The notes: generated from the sequence alone by a model not told the origin. Positions 41,106 to 50,757 are shown, counted from the stretch's first letter. The stretch: 64,000 nucleotides of DNA from JAGNHN01 sp964590645 (GCA_964590645.1 CAZPYJ010000013.1:1-64000); one strand, 5' to 3'. A program made the numbers and translations.

Positions 41106-41834
41106 TTAGAAGTTGGGTTTCAGTGCATATTTACGATAGAACTCATCAATCACAATCACTGCTTCTTCGGCCGTATCCACCAATCTGAAAAGATGCATAT
41201 CCTCTTCACTGATTTTACCCTCACTCAGCAGGCGGTCTTTGATCCATTGTACCAGTCCTCCCCAATAATCCGTATCTACCAATACAATTGGAAATTTTAC
41301 GAGTTTATGGGTCTGGATCAGGGTCAGGGCCTCAAACAATTCATCCAGGGTACCGAATCCTCCCGGGAGGACGATATATCCCTGAGCATACTTCATAAAC
41401 ATCACTTTACGGACGAAGAAGTATTCAAAATTGATCAGCTTATCGCTGTCGATGAAGGGATTGGCATATTGCTCCATTGGCAGCTCGATATTCAGGCCCA
41501 CCGACTTTCCCCCACTGAAGTGAGCGCCTTTGTTTGCTGCTTCCATAATTCCGGGGCCACCCCCGGTGATGATCCCAAAGCCTTTCTTGGTAAGCAGGTA
41601 GGCAATTTCTTCAGCCAGCCGGTAATCGGCCGAATCAGGGGTGCAGCGTGCAGAGCCGAAAACTGAAACACAGGGCCCTATCTTGGCCAGTTTTTCAAAG
41701 CCTTCCACAAATTCTGAAATCACCTTGAATATCTGCCAGGAGTCGAAAGTCTTGATCTCATTCCAATCTTTGGAAGAAAATGCATCCCGGATCATATCAT
41801 CTTCCGAGAAATCTGGCTTGTTTTTTTGCATCAT
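41106..41834 (-). CDS. LOG-family protein (TIGR00730), Rossmann fold
   Basis: 242 residues. The core carries VSVFGSARCTPDS, GIITGGGPGIMEAANKGA, and IVLPGGFGTLDELFEALT; the last is the PGGxGTxxE motif of LOG proteins, which split nucleotide 5'-monophosphates into a base and ribose 5-phosphate (cytokinin activation in plants). In bacteria the physiological substrate is often AMP or unclear. It lies 4 bases after uvrA on the same strand, the last of five close-packed genes starting with lpd. Confidence 0.92.
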   Translation of the reverse strand: MMQKNKPDFSEDDMIRDAFSSKDWNEIKTFDSWQIFKVISEFVEGFEKLAKIGPCVSVFGSARCTPDSADYRLAEEIAYLLTKKGFGIITGGGPGIMEAANKGAHFSGGKSVGLNIELPMEQYANPFIDSDKLINFEYFFVRKVMFMKYAQGYIVLPGGFGTLDELFEALTLIQTHKLVKFPIVLVDTDYWGGLVQWIKDRLLSEGKISEEDMHLFRLVDTAEEAVIVIDEFYRKYALKPNF

Positions 41835-41838
41835 ATTT

Positions 41839-44742
41839 TCATTTTTTTATTTCGTTCAAATTCAATTCCATCCTCAGAAAGCGTCCGGTATGGCTGCGTT
41901 CACATTGCGCCACTTCTTCAGGGCTTCCTTCTGCAACAATTTCCCCTCCTCTTTCTCCACCTTCAGGGCCCAGGTCAACAATATGATCTGCAACCTTGAT
42001 CACGTCCATATTGTGTTCGATAACCAGAATGGTATTGCCTCTCTCCACCAGCTTATTCAATACATCGAGCAGTACTTTCACATCTTCGAAATGCAGGCCG
42101 GTGGTTGGTTCATCCAGAATATAGAGGGTCTTTCCAGTATCTTTTCTGGCCAGCTCAGAAGCAAGCTTAACCCGCTGCGCTTCGCCTCCGGAGAGGGTGG
42201 TGGACTGTTGCCCCAGGGTAATATATCCCAGGCCCACGTCTTTCAAGGTTTTGATTTTCTGAAGAATGGAAGGGATATGATCAAAGAACGCGACTGCCTG
42301 ATTGATGGTCATATCCAGCACATCGCTGACAGACTTTCCCTTATAGCGCACCTCCAGGGTTTCGCGCTTATATCTACGGCCCTGGCAGTCTTCGCATAAT
42401 ACGTGCACATCGGGCAAAAAGTTCATCTCAATGATCTTCACCCCGGCGCCTTTACAGCTTTCGCAGCGGCCCCCTTTCACATTGAAGGAAAAGCGGCCGG
42501 GTTTGTATGCCCTGATTTTCGCCTCTGGCAAGGCAGAGAACAATTTACGTATATCATCAAAAACCCCGGTATAGGTGGCCGGGTTAGATCGTGGCGTACG
42601 CCCGATGGGCGATTGATCGATTTCGATAACCTTATCCAGCTGCTTAATCCCCTCCAGTTTCTCATAGGGCAAAGCCTCCTTTTCGGCACGATAAAAATGG
42701 CGGCTGAGCACGGGATAGAGGGTTTCATTGATCAGGCTCGACTTGCCGCTTCCTGAAACACCGGTAACGCAGACAAAAACTCCAAGTGGAAGGTGAAGGT
42801 CAACATTCTTGAGGTTGTTCCCTCTGGCACCGCGAAGCAAAAGATGGGTACCATTTGCCTTTCGGCGTTCAGGGGGGATCTGGATAGACCGCATCCCGCT
42901 CAGATACGCACAGGTGATGGTATCACAATGCTTCATCTCCGAAGGACTGCCCTGTGCCACAATGCGGCCGCCGTGCCGCCCCGCCCCCGGACCGATATCG
43001 ATGACGTGATCCGCCGACAGGATCATCTCTTTGTCGTGCTCAACCACAATCACCGAGTTACCAATGTCGCGCAAATCCTGCAATGCCTTGATGAGACGCA
43101 GATTATCTCTCTGGTGCAGGCCGATACTCGGTTCATCCAGAATATACAGCACCCCTACCAATTGTGAGCCGATCTGGGTCGCCAGGCGTATTCGCTGTGA
43201 CTCGCCACCTGACAGGCTGCGAGCAGGCCGGTTCAGGGTAAGATAATCCAGTCCTACCTCCAACAGAAAGCGAATGCGGGTTCTTATCTCGCGGATAATT
43301 TCCCGGCCGATATGCTTTTGCCGCTCATTCAACCTGGTTGGCAAGGCCTGCATCCATTGTTCCAGCTCAAGCAGGTCGGTGTTGGCCAGTTCAGCAATAT
43401 TCTTTCCCCCAACGCGAAAATGAAGTGACTCCTGTTTTAATCTTTGCCCCTGGCATTCAGAGCAAGCGATGCGATTGGTAAAATTGCCCGCCCAGCGTTG
43501 TATGCTTCGGCTGGTGGCATCCTGAGCCTGTCCGAGGATAAAATTCACGATTCCTTCAAAACTCAGGGAATACGTAGAGGTCACGCCCAGGTTCTCATTC
43601 TTCACCCGGATCATCTCATCCGATCCGTGTAAAATCACATTGAGGGCCTCCTCCGATATCTGCCCCACAGGAGTATCCAGATCAAATCCGTATTTCTGTC
43701 CTATGGCCTCAATCTGTCTGAAGATCCAGCTCGACTTGTATTCGCCCAGGGGAGCCAGGCCGCCTTTTCTGATGCTCTTGCCCTCATCCGGGATGATCTT
43801 CCTTATATCCACACTCACCAGCGTCCCCAGTCCATTGCATTTAGGACAATAACCATAAGGAGAATTAAATGAGAAACTGTTCGGCTCCGGCTCATCGTAG
43901 GCGATGCCCGTGTCGGGGCACATCAACAGGCGGCTGAAATGCCGCACATTCCTCTGGTCTTCGGTAATCACAGTCAGGCGGCCTTTGCCTTGCCGCAAGG
44001 CGGTTTCAACAGAGGAAGCAATCCGTTTCTGCATTCGCGCCTGCACGTCCAGCCGATCGATCATCAGCTCAATATCGTGCGTTTTGTACCGATCCAGTTG
44101 CATTCCGAACTGTATATCCCGGATTTGCCCATCCACCCTGACTTTAAGAAAACCCTGCCGGCGAACCTGATCGAACAGTTCTCTATAGTGCCCTTTGCGC
44201 CCCCTGACCAGGGGAGCCAGGATGAAGATATGTTTTCCGGAAAAACCTTCCAGTATCAGTTCGCAAATCTGCTGCTCCGTGTAGCGCACCATTTTTTCTC
44301 CGCTATGCATTGAGTAGGCCTCGCCTATCCTGGCATAAAGCAGTCGGAGGAAGTCGTAGATCTCGGTAATGGTTCCTACAGTGGAGCGGGGATTTTTTCC
44401 AGTAGATTTCTGTTCTATGGAAATAACCGGACTGAGCCCGGTGATCTGGTCCACATCGGGCCTTTCCAGGTTTCCGATGAACTGGCGGGCATAGGCGGAA
44501 AAGGTCTCCATATAACGCCTCTGGCCTTCGGCATAAATGGTATCAAATGCCAGGGAGCTCTTGCCACTCCCACTGAGTCCGGTAATAACCACAAGCTTGT
44601 TCCGGGGGATGCTCACATCAACATTCTGCAGGTTATGCACCCTGGCTCCCATTACTTCCAGGGCAGCATTCTCTTCCGATATGACTTCAGCCTGGCCGGG
44701 TTCCTTATGGATTGCATCCTTCATTACAAAAAACGAGGTCAT
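41839..44742 (-). CDS. uvrA: UvrABC excinuclease subunit A
   Basis: A 967-residue ATPase that finds bulky DNA damage and loads UvrB. It holds two ABC modules: Walker A GLSGSGKSS (near residue 55) and GVSGSGKSS (near 660), with signatures SLSGGESQR and TLSGGEAQR. Zinc sites are visible as CPKCNGLG, CSECQGQRL and CESCKGAG...CEDCQGRRY. About 25 residues precede the usual start region (LEVMGARVHNLQNVDV), and an internal ATG seven codons on is possible. The start is one base after the stop of the transglycosylase gene, so both are coupled. Confidence 0.96.
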   Translation of the reverse strand: MTSFFVMKDAIHKEPGQAEVISEENAALEVMGARVHNLQNVDVSIPRNKLVVITGLSGSGKSSLAFDTIYAEGQRRYMETFSAYARQFIGNLERPDVDQITGLSPVISIEQKSTGKNPRSTVGTITEIYDFLRLLYARIGEAYSMHSGEKMVRYTEQQICELILEGFSGKHIFILAPLVRGRKGHYRELFDQVRRQGFLKVRVDGQIRDIQFGMQLDRYKTHDIELMIDRLDVQARMQKRIASSVETALRQGKGRLTVITEDQRNVRHFSRLLMCPDTGIAYDEPEPNSFSFNSPYGYCPKCNGLGTLVSVDIRKIIPDEGKSIRKGGLAPLGEYKSSWIFRQIEAIGQKYGFDLDTPVGQISEEALNVILHGSDEMIRVKNENLGVTSTYSLSFEGIVNFILGQAQDATSRSIQRWAGNFTNRIACSECQGQRLKQESLHFRVGGKNIAELANTDLLELEQWMQALPTRLNERQKHIGREIIREIRTRIRFLLEVGLDYLTLNRPARSLSGGESQRIRLATQIGSQLVGVLYILDEPSIGLHQRDNLRLIKALQDLRDIGNSVIVVEHDKEMILSADHVIDIGPGAGRHGGRIVAQGSPSEMKHCDTITCAYLSGMRSIQIPPERRKANGTHLLLRGARGNNLKNVDLHLPLGVFVCVTGVSGSGKSSLINETLYPVLSRHFYRAEKEALPYEKLEGIKQLDKVIEIDQSPIGRTPRSNPATYTGVFDDIRKLFSALPEAKIRAYKPGRFSFNVKGGRCESCKGAGVKIIEMNFLPDVHVLCEDCQGRRYKRETLEVRYKGKSVSDVLDMTINQAVAFFDHIPSILQKIKTLKDVGLGYITLGQQSTTLSGGEAQRVKLASELARKDTGKTLYILDEPTTGLHFEDVKVLLDVLNKLVERGNTILVIEHNMDVIKVADHIVDLGPEGGERGGEIVAEGSPEEVAQCERSHTGRFLRMELNLNEIKK

Positions 44743-44743
44743 T

Positions 44744-45679
44744 TTAGTGATCCACTGCCGGATACCAGCTCCCTTTGTCAGAGGGAATACTAATCTGGTA
44801 AGGGCTTGATCCCGGCCGGGGCAATGTATGAGAACGCATCCAGGGATTGAGCTCTTTCAGGGCGCGATAAGCAATCCCCTGCTGGCGAGCGAATGCCGGC
44901 AGATCCGGGATGGCTTCGTAGACCTCCAGATTCTGGATACGCAGGGGAAGATATTTCTCCTGATCCTCCAATATAAAACCATAAGATTCAGGATTTTCCA
45001 TAATCGTTTTGAGCGCAAGGATACGAAAGACATAGCGGGCGGTTTCCGCATTCAGGTCGAGATCATAATAGGTATCGGCATATTGCTGTTTCAGCACCCT
45101 TCTGATGCCGTTAAATCCGGCATTATAGGCTGCGGCCGCCAGGGTCCAGCTTCCGAAAGTATCTCGTGCTGCCTGAAGATAGCGACAGGCTGCCAGGGTA
45201 GATTTCTCAAGATCATAGCGTTCATCGATATCTGCATTCACCACCAGGCCGTATTCCTTGGCGGTGGCTGCCATAAACTGCCAGATGCCCTGGGCACCGG
45301 CAGGAGAGGTCAGGGGAAGGAGATTGCTTTCAGCTACAGCCAGGTACTTAAAATCATCCGGGATGCCTTCCCGCTGCAAGATGGGTTCGAGGATGGGAAA
45401 AAACCGATTTGCCCTCTTGATGAGCTGAAAGGTGGAAGAATGCCAGTAGGTGTTGATCAATAATTCGCGGTCGAAGGCCTCGTGCACCCAGAAAAGGTGC
45501 ATTGGAACCTGCTCTCCGGCAAAATGCAATGCTTCAGGATGCACGGGAGAAAGAAAATATCCTTTTGATGCCGCACGCTCCTGCGGCTGGATTTCCGCGG
45601 GGGAGGAAGAAAGAAACAGGAGCAGGGCAGCTCCTGCCATAAAACCGGACAACAGGAGTAAAAATGGCTTCCACTTCAT
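44744..45679 (-). CDS. Lytic transglycosylase (SLT domain), exported
   Basis: 311 residues with a signal anchor (FLLLLSGFMAGAALLLFLSS). The SLT domain (about 95-235) shows YLAVAESNL (catalytic E117), SPAGAQGIWQFM, DIDERYDLEKSTLAACRYL and AAAYNAGFNGIRRVL, characteristic of MltD-type enzymes that cleave peptidoglycan to anhydro-muropeptides. No LysM domain follows; the C-terminal 70 residues have a motif like the linker of MltD relatives. Two bases after rfbC, one before uvrA. Confidence 0.93.
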   Translation of the reverse strand: MKWKPFLLLLSGFMAGAALLLFLSSSPAEIQPQERAASKGYFLSPVHPEALHFAGEQVPMHLFWVHEAFDRELLINTYWHSSTFQLIKRANRFFPILEPILQREGIPDDFKYLAVAESNLLPLTSPAGAQGIWQFMAATAKEYGLVVNADIDERYDLEKSTLAACRYLQAARDTFGSWTLAAAAYNAGFNGIRRVLKQQYADTYYDLDLNAETARYVFRILALKTIMENPESYGFILEDQEKYLPLRIQNLEVYEAIPDLPAFARQQGIAYRALKELNPWMRSHTLPRPGSSPYQISIPSDKGSWYPAVDH

Positions 45680-45681
45680 AA

Positions 45682-46224
45682 TTAAAAAGGGCTGTTAAAA
45701 TTTGCAAAGAAGGGAGCCTGGGCATCCTTCTCCGAGAGGACAGGATTCTCAATTCCCCAATCTATGGCCAGGTCGGGGTCATCCCATCGCAGGCTTCCTT
45801 CAGCATCCTTGTGATAGAAGCCGGTGCATTTGTACTCGAAGAGGGTCATCTCTTCCAGGCTCAGGAAACCGTGCGCCATACCTTCAGGTATCCACAGCAT
45901 CCGGAAATTTTCCGCTGTGAGTTTCACTGAGACCCATTTCCCAAAAGTGGGAGAGGCTTTTCTCAGATCCACCACCACATCCAGCACGGCGCCCCGACTC
46001 ACCCTCACCAGCTTTCCCTGGCTATGTGGTGGCAGCTGAAAATGCAGTCCCCTGAGCACACCGGCAGCGGAGCCGGACTGGTTGTCCTGAACAAAAACAG
46101 TGGGCAGGCCCAGGGATTGAAAAGCACGCAGGTTGAAGGGTTCGAAGAAATGGCCACGGGCATCGGTAAAAACCCGGGGTTGAATCATTAACACATCAGG
46201 GATGGCCGTCTTGATCAGTTCCAT
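45682..46224 (-). CDS. rfbC: dTDP-4-dehydrorhamnose 3,5-epimerase
   Basis: A 180-residue cupin-fold sugar-nucleotide epimerase of the dTDP-L-rhamnose pathway. Motifs: FTDARGHFFEPFN, VQDNQSGSAAGVLRGLHFQLPPHSQGKLVRV (with the catalytic histidine in RGLHFQ), VDLRKASPTFGKW, and WIPEGMAHGFLSL. The other rml genes are not in the window. It follows lpd by 36 bases and is coupled to the transglycosylase gene (2-base gap), an unrelated neighbour. Confidence 0.95.
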   Translation of the reverse strand: MELIKTAIPDVLMIQPRVFTDARGHFFEPFNLRAFQSLGLPTVFVQDNQSGSAAGVLRGLHFQLPPHSQGKLVRVSRGAVLDVVVDLRKASPTFGKWVSVKLTAENFRMLWIPEGMAHGFLSLEEMTLFEYKCTGFYHKDAEGSLRWDDPDLAIDWGIENPVLSEKDAQAPFFANFNSPF

Positions 46225-46260
46225 AAAAAGCCTGTGAAAATATATTGGTTATGCAGCCTG

Positions 46261-47652
46261 TCAGAGGTGAATCACTTCGTCGTAGGCAGCGGCCACAGCT
46301 TCCATCACCGCTTCCGACATTGTGGGATGCGGATGGATGCTTTTCAGGATTTCGTGCCCGGTAGTTTCCAGTTTGCGTGCCACCACAGCTTCTGCGATCA
46401 TTTCGGTCACATTATCCCCTATCATATGGGCACCCAGCCATTCGCCGTATTTGGCATCAAAGATCACCTTGATGAATCCGTCTTTGTTTCCGGCTGCACT
46501 GGCTTTACCGGAAGCCGAGAAGGGGAACTTCCCTACCTTAAGCTCATAGCCTGCTTCTTTGGCCGCTTTCTCGGTCAGGCCCACAGAAGCGACCTCAGGT
46601 TGGGTATAGGTACATCCTGGCACATTATTATAATCGATGGGCTCCACCGCCATCCCGGCTATCTTTTCCACACAGGTGATGCCCTCGTGTGAAGCCACGT
46701 GAGCCAGGGCCGGACCGTGAACGATATCCCCGATGGCATAATAGCCTTCTGCTGTGGTGCGGTAGAATTCATCCACCTTCACTTTGCCATTCTCCAGGGC
46801 AATGCCTGTCTCCTCCAGTCCCAGGTTCTCCAGGTTAGGGGCAATGCCTACTGCCGACAGGACGATTTCCGCCTCAATGATTTCCTCTCCCTTCTTGGTT
46901 TTCACCTTCACCTTGCACAGTTTTCCGGATGTGTCCACCGATTCCACACTGGAGGAGGTCATTACTTTGATGCCGGCTTTTTTGAAAGAACGCTCCAACT
47001 GCTTCGACACCTCTTCGTCTTCCAGGGGAACGATATTGGGCATAAACTCCACCAGGGTCACCTGGGTTCCAATGGCATTATAAAAATAGGCAAACTCAGA
47101 TCCTATCGCTCCGGAGCCTACCACCAACATAGAGGCAGGCTGCTTATCGAGCACCATTGCTTTGCGGTATCCGATGATCTTTTTTCCATCCTGTTCCAGA
47201 TTGGGCAGCTCCCGTGAGCGGGCACCGGTTGCCAGGATAATGTGTTTGGCTTCGTAGGTGGTTTCCTCCCCTTTTTCATTGGTCACCACGACTTTCTTTC
47301 CCGGAATCACTTTTCCCGTGCCACTCAGGGTTTCGATCTTGTTCTTTTTGAAAAGATACTGAATGCCCTTGCTCATCCCTTCTGCTACGTCCCGGCTGCG
47401 TTTTACCATTCCTGCAAAATCAACGCGGGCTTCTCCTTCTATCGTAATCCCGTAATCCTGCGCGTGACTCAGATATTGGAATACCTGGGCACTCTTTAAC
47501 AATGCTTTGGTGGGAATACATCCCCAGTTCAGGCAAACCCCGCCCAGTTCTGCTTTTTCTACCACTGCGGTCTTCATTCCGAGTTGGGAGGCACGGATGG
47601 CAGCCACATATCCGCCAGGGCCGCTCCCGATCACAATCACATCGTAATTCAT
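46261..47652 (-). CDS. lpd: Dihydrolipoyl dehydrogenase
   Basis: A 463-residue flavoprotein (E3) that reoxidises lipoamide in the pyruvate, 2-oxoglutarate and glycine-cleavage complexes. From ATG 47652: MNYDVIVIGSGPGGYVAAIRAS (FAD), GGVCLNWGCIPTKALL with the redox cysteine pair, VVGSGAIGSEFAYFY (NAD), AIGDIVHGPALAHVASHEG, and the C-terminal HPHPTMSEAVMEA with the catalytic histidine and glutamate. A frame from 47679 adds nine residues without family support. It heads the five-gene series to LOG. A possible -7 box TACCTTCG lies at 47695-47702. Confidence 0.96.
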   Translation of the reverse strand: MNYDVIVIGSGPGGYVAAIRASQLGMKTAVVEKAELGGVCLNWGCIPTKALLKSAQVFQYLSHAQDYGITIEGEARVDFAGMVKRSRDVAEGMSKGIQYLFKKNKIETLSGTGKVIPGKKVVVTNEKGEETTYEAKHIILATGARSRELPNLEQDGKKIIGYRKAMVLDKQPASMLVVGSGAIGSEFAYFYNAIGTQVTLVEFMPNIVPLEDEEVSKQLERSFKKAGIKVMTSSSVESVDTSGKLCKVKVKTKKGEEIIEAEIVLSAVGIAPNLENLGLEETGIALENGKVKVDEFYRTTAEGYYAIGDIVHGPALAHVASHEGITCVEKIAGMAVEPIDYNNVPGCTYTQPEVASVGLTEKAAKEAGYELKVGKFPFSASGKASAAGNKDGFIKVIFDAKYGEWLGAHMIGDNVTEMIAEAVVARKLETTGHEILKSIHPHPTMSEAVMEAVAAAYDEVIHL

Positions 47653-47814
47653 ATCTTGATTCAGATTGGTTTTTAGCACTTTCGATTCAACCTGCGAAGG
47701 TACGTTTTTTATGCGTTGGGAGACGGGATTGCAGGAATCCGTAACCCACCGGATAGAATCTTTTCAAATAGGGGAGAGAAGCCAGGGGTTTTCACTCCAA
47801 TTCACAGGGAATGG

Positions 47815-47822
47815 TATTTTTG
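47815..47822 (+). promoter_or_regulatory. -7 promoter box of the Cys/Met PLP enzyme gene
   Basis: TATTTTTG matches TAnnTTTG exactly and ends 35 bases before the ATG at 47858. It lies inside the longer open frame from 47666, which argues against that longer start. Confidence 0.65.
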
Positions 47823-47857
47823 TATCCTTGATCGAAACACCACAAAAGAAAAGAAAT

Positions 47858-49060
47858 ATGATGAGCAAAGACCCAGCCAGCAGAATTCAGGATTTACTGC
47901 AATTCGGAGAGTTCGGAGGAGTGAATCCTTCTATCACGGATTCTTCCACTTTCACCTTTATGAAGGCAGATACGATGGAGGACACTTTCAAGGGCGAAGC
48001 CCCCGGCTGTTTCCTCTATTCACGTCACTGGAACCCATCGAATAAATACCTGGCCGATGCCCTGGCGGCAATGGAGGGTACGCCTTCAGCCTGGGTCACC
48101 GCTTCAGGAATGGCAGCCATTACCACCGCCATCCTGCATTATTGCAATGCCGGGGATCATATCGTCAGCAGCATCACCACCTATGGGGGCACCTTTGCCT
48201 TCCTGAAAAACTATCTCCCCAAATTCAATATCTCCGTCGATTTTGTGAATATTGAAGACCTGGATGCGGTGGAAAAGGCCATCAATCCGAATACCCGCCT
48301 GATCTATACCGAAACGATGACCAATCCGCTGCTCCAGATTTCGGACATCCCCGCCCTTTCCGCAATCGCAAAAAAACATCAGGTGAAACTGGTGGTGGAC
48401 AATACCTTCACCCCCCTGATCTTCAGCCCCTACCTTCTGGGTGCCGATATGGTTGTGTATTCTATGACCAAGTTTATCAATGGAAAGAACGATTGTGTGG
48501 CCGGGGCCATTTGTGCCGATGAGGACACCATCAACCAGATGATTGATGTGAACAATGGCACGGCAATGCTATTGGGGCCGGTAATGGATCCCCTGCGTTC
48601 CTCCTCCATATTGAAAAACCTGCACACCCTCCACATCCGGATGAAGCAGCACTCTGCCAACGCAATCTACCTGGCGGAAAACCTGAAGCGCATCGGGGTC
48701 AATGTGAATTATCCCGGACTGAGTGAACACCGGGGCCATAAGCTGATGAAGCAGATGATGAACCCTGGCTACGGTTTCGGGGGAATGCTGGCCATTGATA
48801 TGAAGAAAGCCGATTTGGCCAATAAACTGATGGAAGTAATGGAGGAAGAAGGTGTGGGATATCTGGCCGTGAGCCTGGGCTATTTTAAAACCCTGTTCAG
48901 CTGCTCCGGGAAAAGTACCTCCTCAGAAGTGCCACAGGAAGTCCAGGATGCAATGGGCTTGTCTGAAGGCCTGATTCGCTTTAGTGTGGGCCTCGACAAT
49001 GATATCGAGCGCAGCTTTGAAAAGATCCGCGTTTGTCTGCAGCGCCTGGGACATATCTGA
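47858..49060 (+). CDS. Cys/Met metabolism PLP-dependent enzyme (cystathionine/methionine gamma-lyase family)
   Basis: 400 residues from the ATG at 47858 (MMSKDPASRIQDL). It shows YSRHWNPSNKYLADALAAMEGTPSAWVTASGMAAI, TYGGTFAFLKNYLP, ETMTNPLLQI, VVDNTFTP, and VVYSMTKFINGKND with the PLP lysine. The enzyme breaks or makes C-S bonds in methionine, cysteine or homoserine derivatives; the exact reaction (gamma-lyase, or O-acylhomoserine sulfhydrylase) cannot be chosen from the sequence. The protein ends with GLSEGLIRFSVGLDN, typical of the family. Single-gene unit with its own promoter. Confidence 0.9.
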   Translation: MMSKDPASRIQDLLQFGEFGGVNPSITDSSTFTFMKADTMEDTFKGEAPGCFLYSRHWNPSNKYLADALAAMEGTPSAWVTASGMAAITTAILHYCNAGDHIVSSITTYGGTFAFLKNYLPKFNISVDFVNIEDLDAVEKAINPNTRLIYTETMTNPLLQISDIPALSAIAKKHQVKLVVDNTFTPLIFSPYLLGADMVVYSMTKFINGKNDCVAGAICADEDTINQMIDVNNGTAMLLGPVMDPLRSSSILKNLHTLHIRMKQHSANAIYLAENLKRIGVNVNYPGLSEHRGHKLMKQMMNPGYGFGGMLAIDMKKADLANKLMEVMEEEGVGYLAVSLGYFKTLFSCSGKSTSSEVPQEVQDAMGLSEGLIRFSVGLDNDIERSFEKIRVCLQRLGHI

Positions 49061-49095
49061 TCCATTGATTCCCGGGAGGTATCAGCTGCCGCCTT

Positions 49096-49731
49096 CTAAT
49101 TATTTTCCTGAATGACTATTTGCTGGTAGGAAAAGGCCTCTAAAGTGAGAGAGGGATTACTGCCGGTACTCATCAGAATACTACCGTAAAGGGTATCTTT
49201 GCCCATTACTTTTCTTAGCAGCAAATGCTTGTGCGACTGGCTTTTCCAGTTTCCGCTGGAGTTGCTGCTGCCCGGAGGAGGGATATACACATTTGAAAAA
49301 GAATACAATCCTATTGTCCCGGCATACCATTCCAGGGTATCCTTCCGTGGAATAAATGAAGAATCGTGAACCATCGCATTTAAAACAGCGCCTTCCTTCG
49401 CAGCCTGAACTTGCCAGGAAGAAAAAGTTTCAACTTTCGAACCACCGTAGTTTCCATTATGCCAAATAGTTCTGCTCAGCTGAAAGGCGATATCGGTAAG
49501 ACTATCTTCATCCACATCAAAAAGCACCTCCAGTGCCTCCCCGAAGGAAGTGCTTATGTTGTAATGCTGGTCGGGGTCAATATCGATGAAGTGCCGCACA
49601 AGCAAGGTATCCGGAAAAGGAGTTTGTACTGGCTTGTCAGGCACAATCACTTCTTTCCTGCAAGCACTCACCAGCATCCCTGAAAGCAGCAGGGATAACA
49701 AACAGCCGAACAGACCTAATCTCCACTTCAT
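49096..49731 (-). CDS. Lipoprotein of unknown function
   Basis: 211 residues from the ATG at 49731 (MKWRLGLFGCLL). A signal peptide ends with the lipobox LVSAC, so the mature protein is likely an acylated lipoprotein. The rest is a soluble, beta-rich domain of about 185 residues with YSFSNVYIPPPG and SGNWKSQSHKHLLLRK; no family is recognised. A longer frame runs back to 50007 over the divergent gene and is rejected. Its promoter box lies only 6 bases upstream of the ATG, so the mRNA may be leaderless. It is divergent from a second lipoprotein gene at 49862. Confidence 0.85.
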   Translation of the reverse strand: MKWRLGLFGCLLSLLLSGMLVSACRKEVIVPDKPVQTPFPDTLLVRHFIDIDPDQHYNISTSFGEALEVLFDVDEDSLTDIAFQLSRTIWHNGNYGGSKVETFSSWQVQAAKEGAVLNAMVHDSSFIPRKDTLEWYAGTIGLYSFSNVYIPPPGSSNSSGNWKSQSHKHLLLRKVMGKDTLYGSILMSTGSNPSLTLEAFSYQQIVIQENN

Positions 49732-49737
49732 AACACT

Positions 49738-49745
49738 CAAAGATA
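49738..49745 (-). promoter_or_regulatory. -7 promoter box of the lipoprotein gene
   Basis: TATCTTTG, exact match to TAnnTTTG, ends 6 bases before the ATG at 49731, implying a very short or absent leader. Confidence 0.6.
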
Positions 49746-49861
49746 ACAACAATATGATTGGCTTGTATTGGCAGCAATCCGATGAACATTTACGCCTGGC
49801 CATTAAACCTTTTGCCTCCGGCGGCATCCTACCCACATTAATCCCTAAAAACCCCAATACG

Positions 49862-50734
49862 ATGCGTACGAAACAATTTTTCTCCGGGCTGATCATTGCC
49901 GTGCTGCTCCTGAGCCTTGCTGTGCTTTTCACCGCCTGCGATAAGGAAGAAACCCCTGAGGCAGATAATACCGAAGAAACGAGCTTCATTAAGGAAGAGA
50001 TTGCCAATGAAGCAATGATGGATGAGATCAGTCTGCTTTCATCAGATGCTACGGATATGGCGATGGATTCACTTCAGGGCCCACATCCAGGCGGTCCCAA
50101 GCCCCCCCATTGGGGACCTTGCGCCACGATCACCATTGTTCCTTTTGACACCATCAACTGGCCTAAGACCATTACCGTGGACTTCGGGCCGGTGAACTGC
50201 CTCTGCAACGATGGCCGCTATCGCCGCGGACAGATTATCAGTGTTGTCAGCGCCCCTCCCCACGATTCACTTTCCACCCGGACAGTGACCCCCCTGAACT
50301 ACTATGTGAGCGACCATCTTATTGAAGGTGTCCGCACCTTCATCAACCAGGGCCATATCAATGGAATGCTCACATTGAGCAGTTCCCTGATTGGTGGAAA
50401 GATTACCCGTCCGAACGGGGATACAGCCACAATGCAAGCCCAAACCACCCGTGTTTTCGCGGCAGGGGCGCAGACTCCCTTTCCAGCAATTTATGATGAC
50501 GTATGGCTGATCAGCGGAAACCGCAACGGGACGATGTTCAATGGAATGAGCTATACAATGCAGATCACCACACCCCTGGAAATGCCCCGGGCCTGCCAGT
50601 GGATTGTGAGTGGCGTACGCGAGACCCAACGAGGCAACCACCCCCTCAGAATCATCGATTTTGGCAACGGAGCCTGCGACAATATCGCAAGCCTGACCAT
50701 CAATGGGAATACCCAGACCATTTATCTCCCCTGA
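49862..50734 (+). CDS. Lipoprotein of unknown function
   Basis: 290 residues from the ATG at 49862 (MRTKQFFSGLII). The signal peptide ends at the lipobox LFTAC; an acidic stretch follows (DKEETPEADNTEET), then a proline- and glycine-rich segment (GPHPGGPKPPHWGP), and a beta-rich domain with several threonines and asparagines from about 85 to the end. No family is recognised. An open frame from 49586 overlaps the divergent gene and lacks a signal peptide, so it is rejected. The 130-base gap to the minus-strand lipoprotein presumably holds both promoters. Ends at terminator 50837-50863. Confidence 0.85.
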   Translation: MRTKQFFSGLIIAVLLLSLAVLFTACDKEETPEADNTEETSFIKEEIANEAMMDEISLLSSDATDMAMDSLQGPHPGGPKPPHWGPCATITIVPFDTINWPKTITVDFGPVNCLCNDGRYRRGQIISVVSAPPHDSLSTRTVTPLNYYVSDHLIEGVRTFINQGHINGMLTLSSSLIGGKITRPNGDTATMQAQTTRVFAAGAQTPFPAIYDDVWLISGNRNGTMFNGMSYTMQITTPLEMPRACQWIVSGVRETQRGNHPLRIIDFGNGACDNIASLTINGNTQTIYLP

Positions 50735-50757
50735 TCCTCATCCGTTCCCTGAGCACC

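Noticed and set aside
47666..47857. Longer start for the Cys/Met PLP enzyme
   Set aside because: The 64 extra residues lack family support and contain an exact promoter box at 47815-47822.
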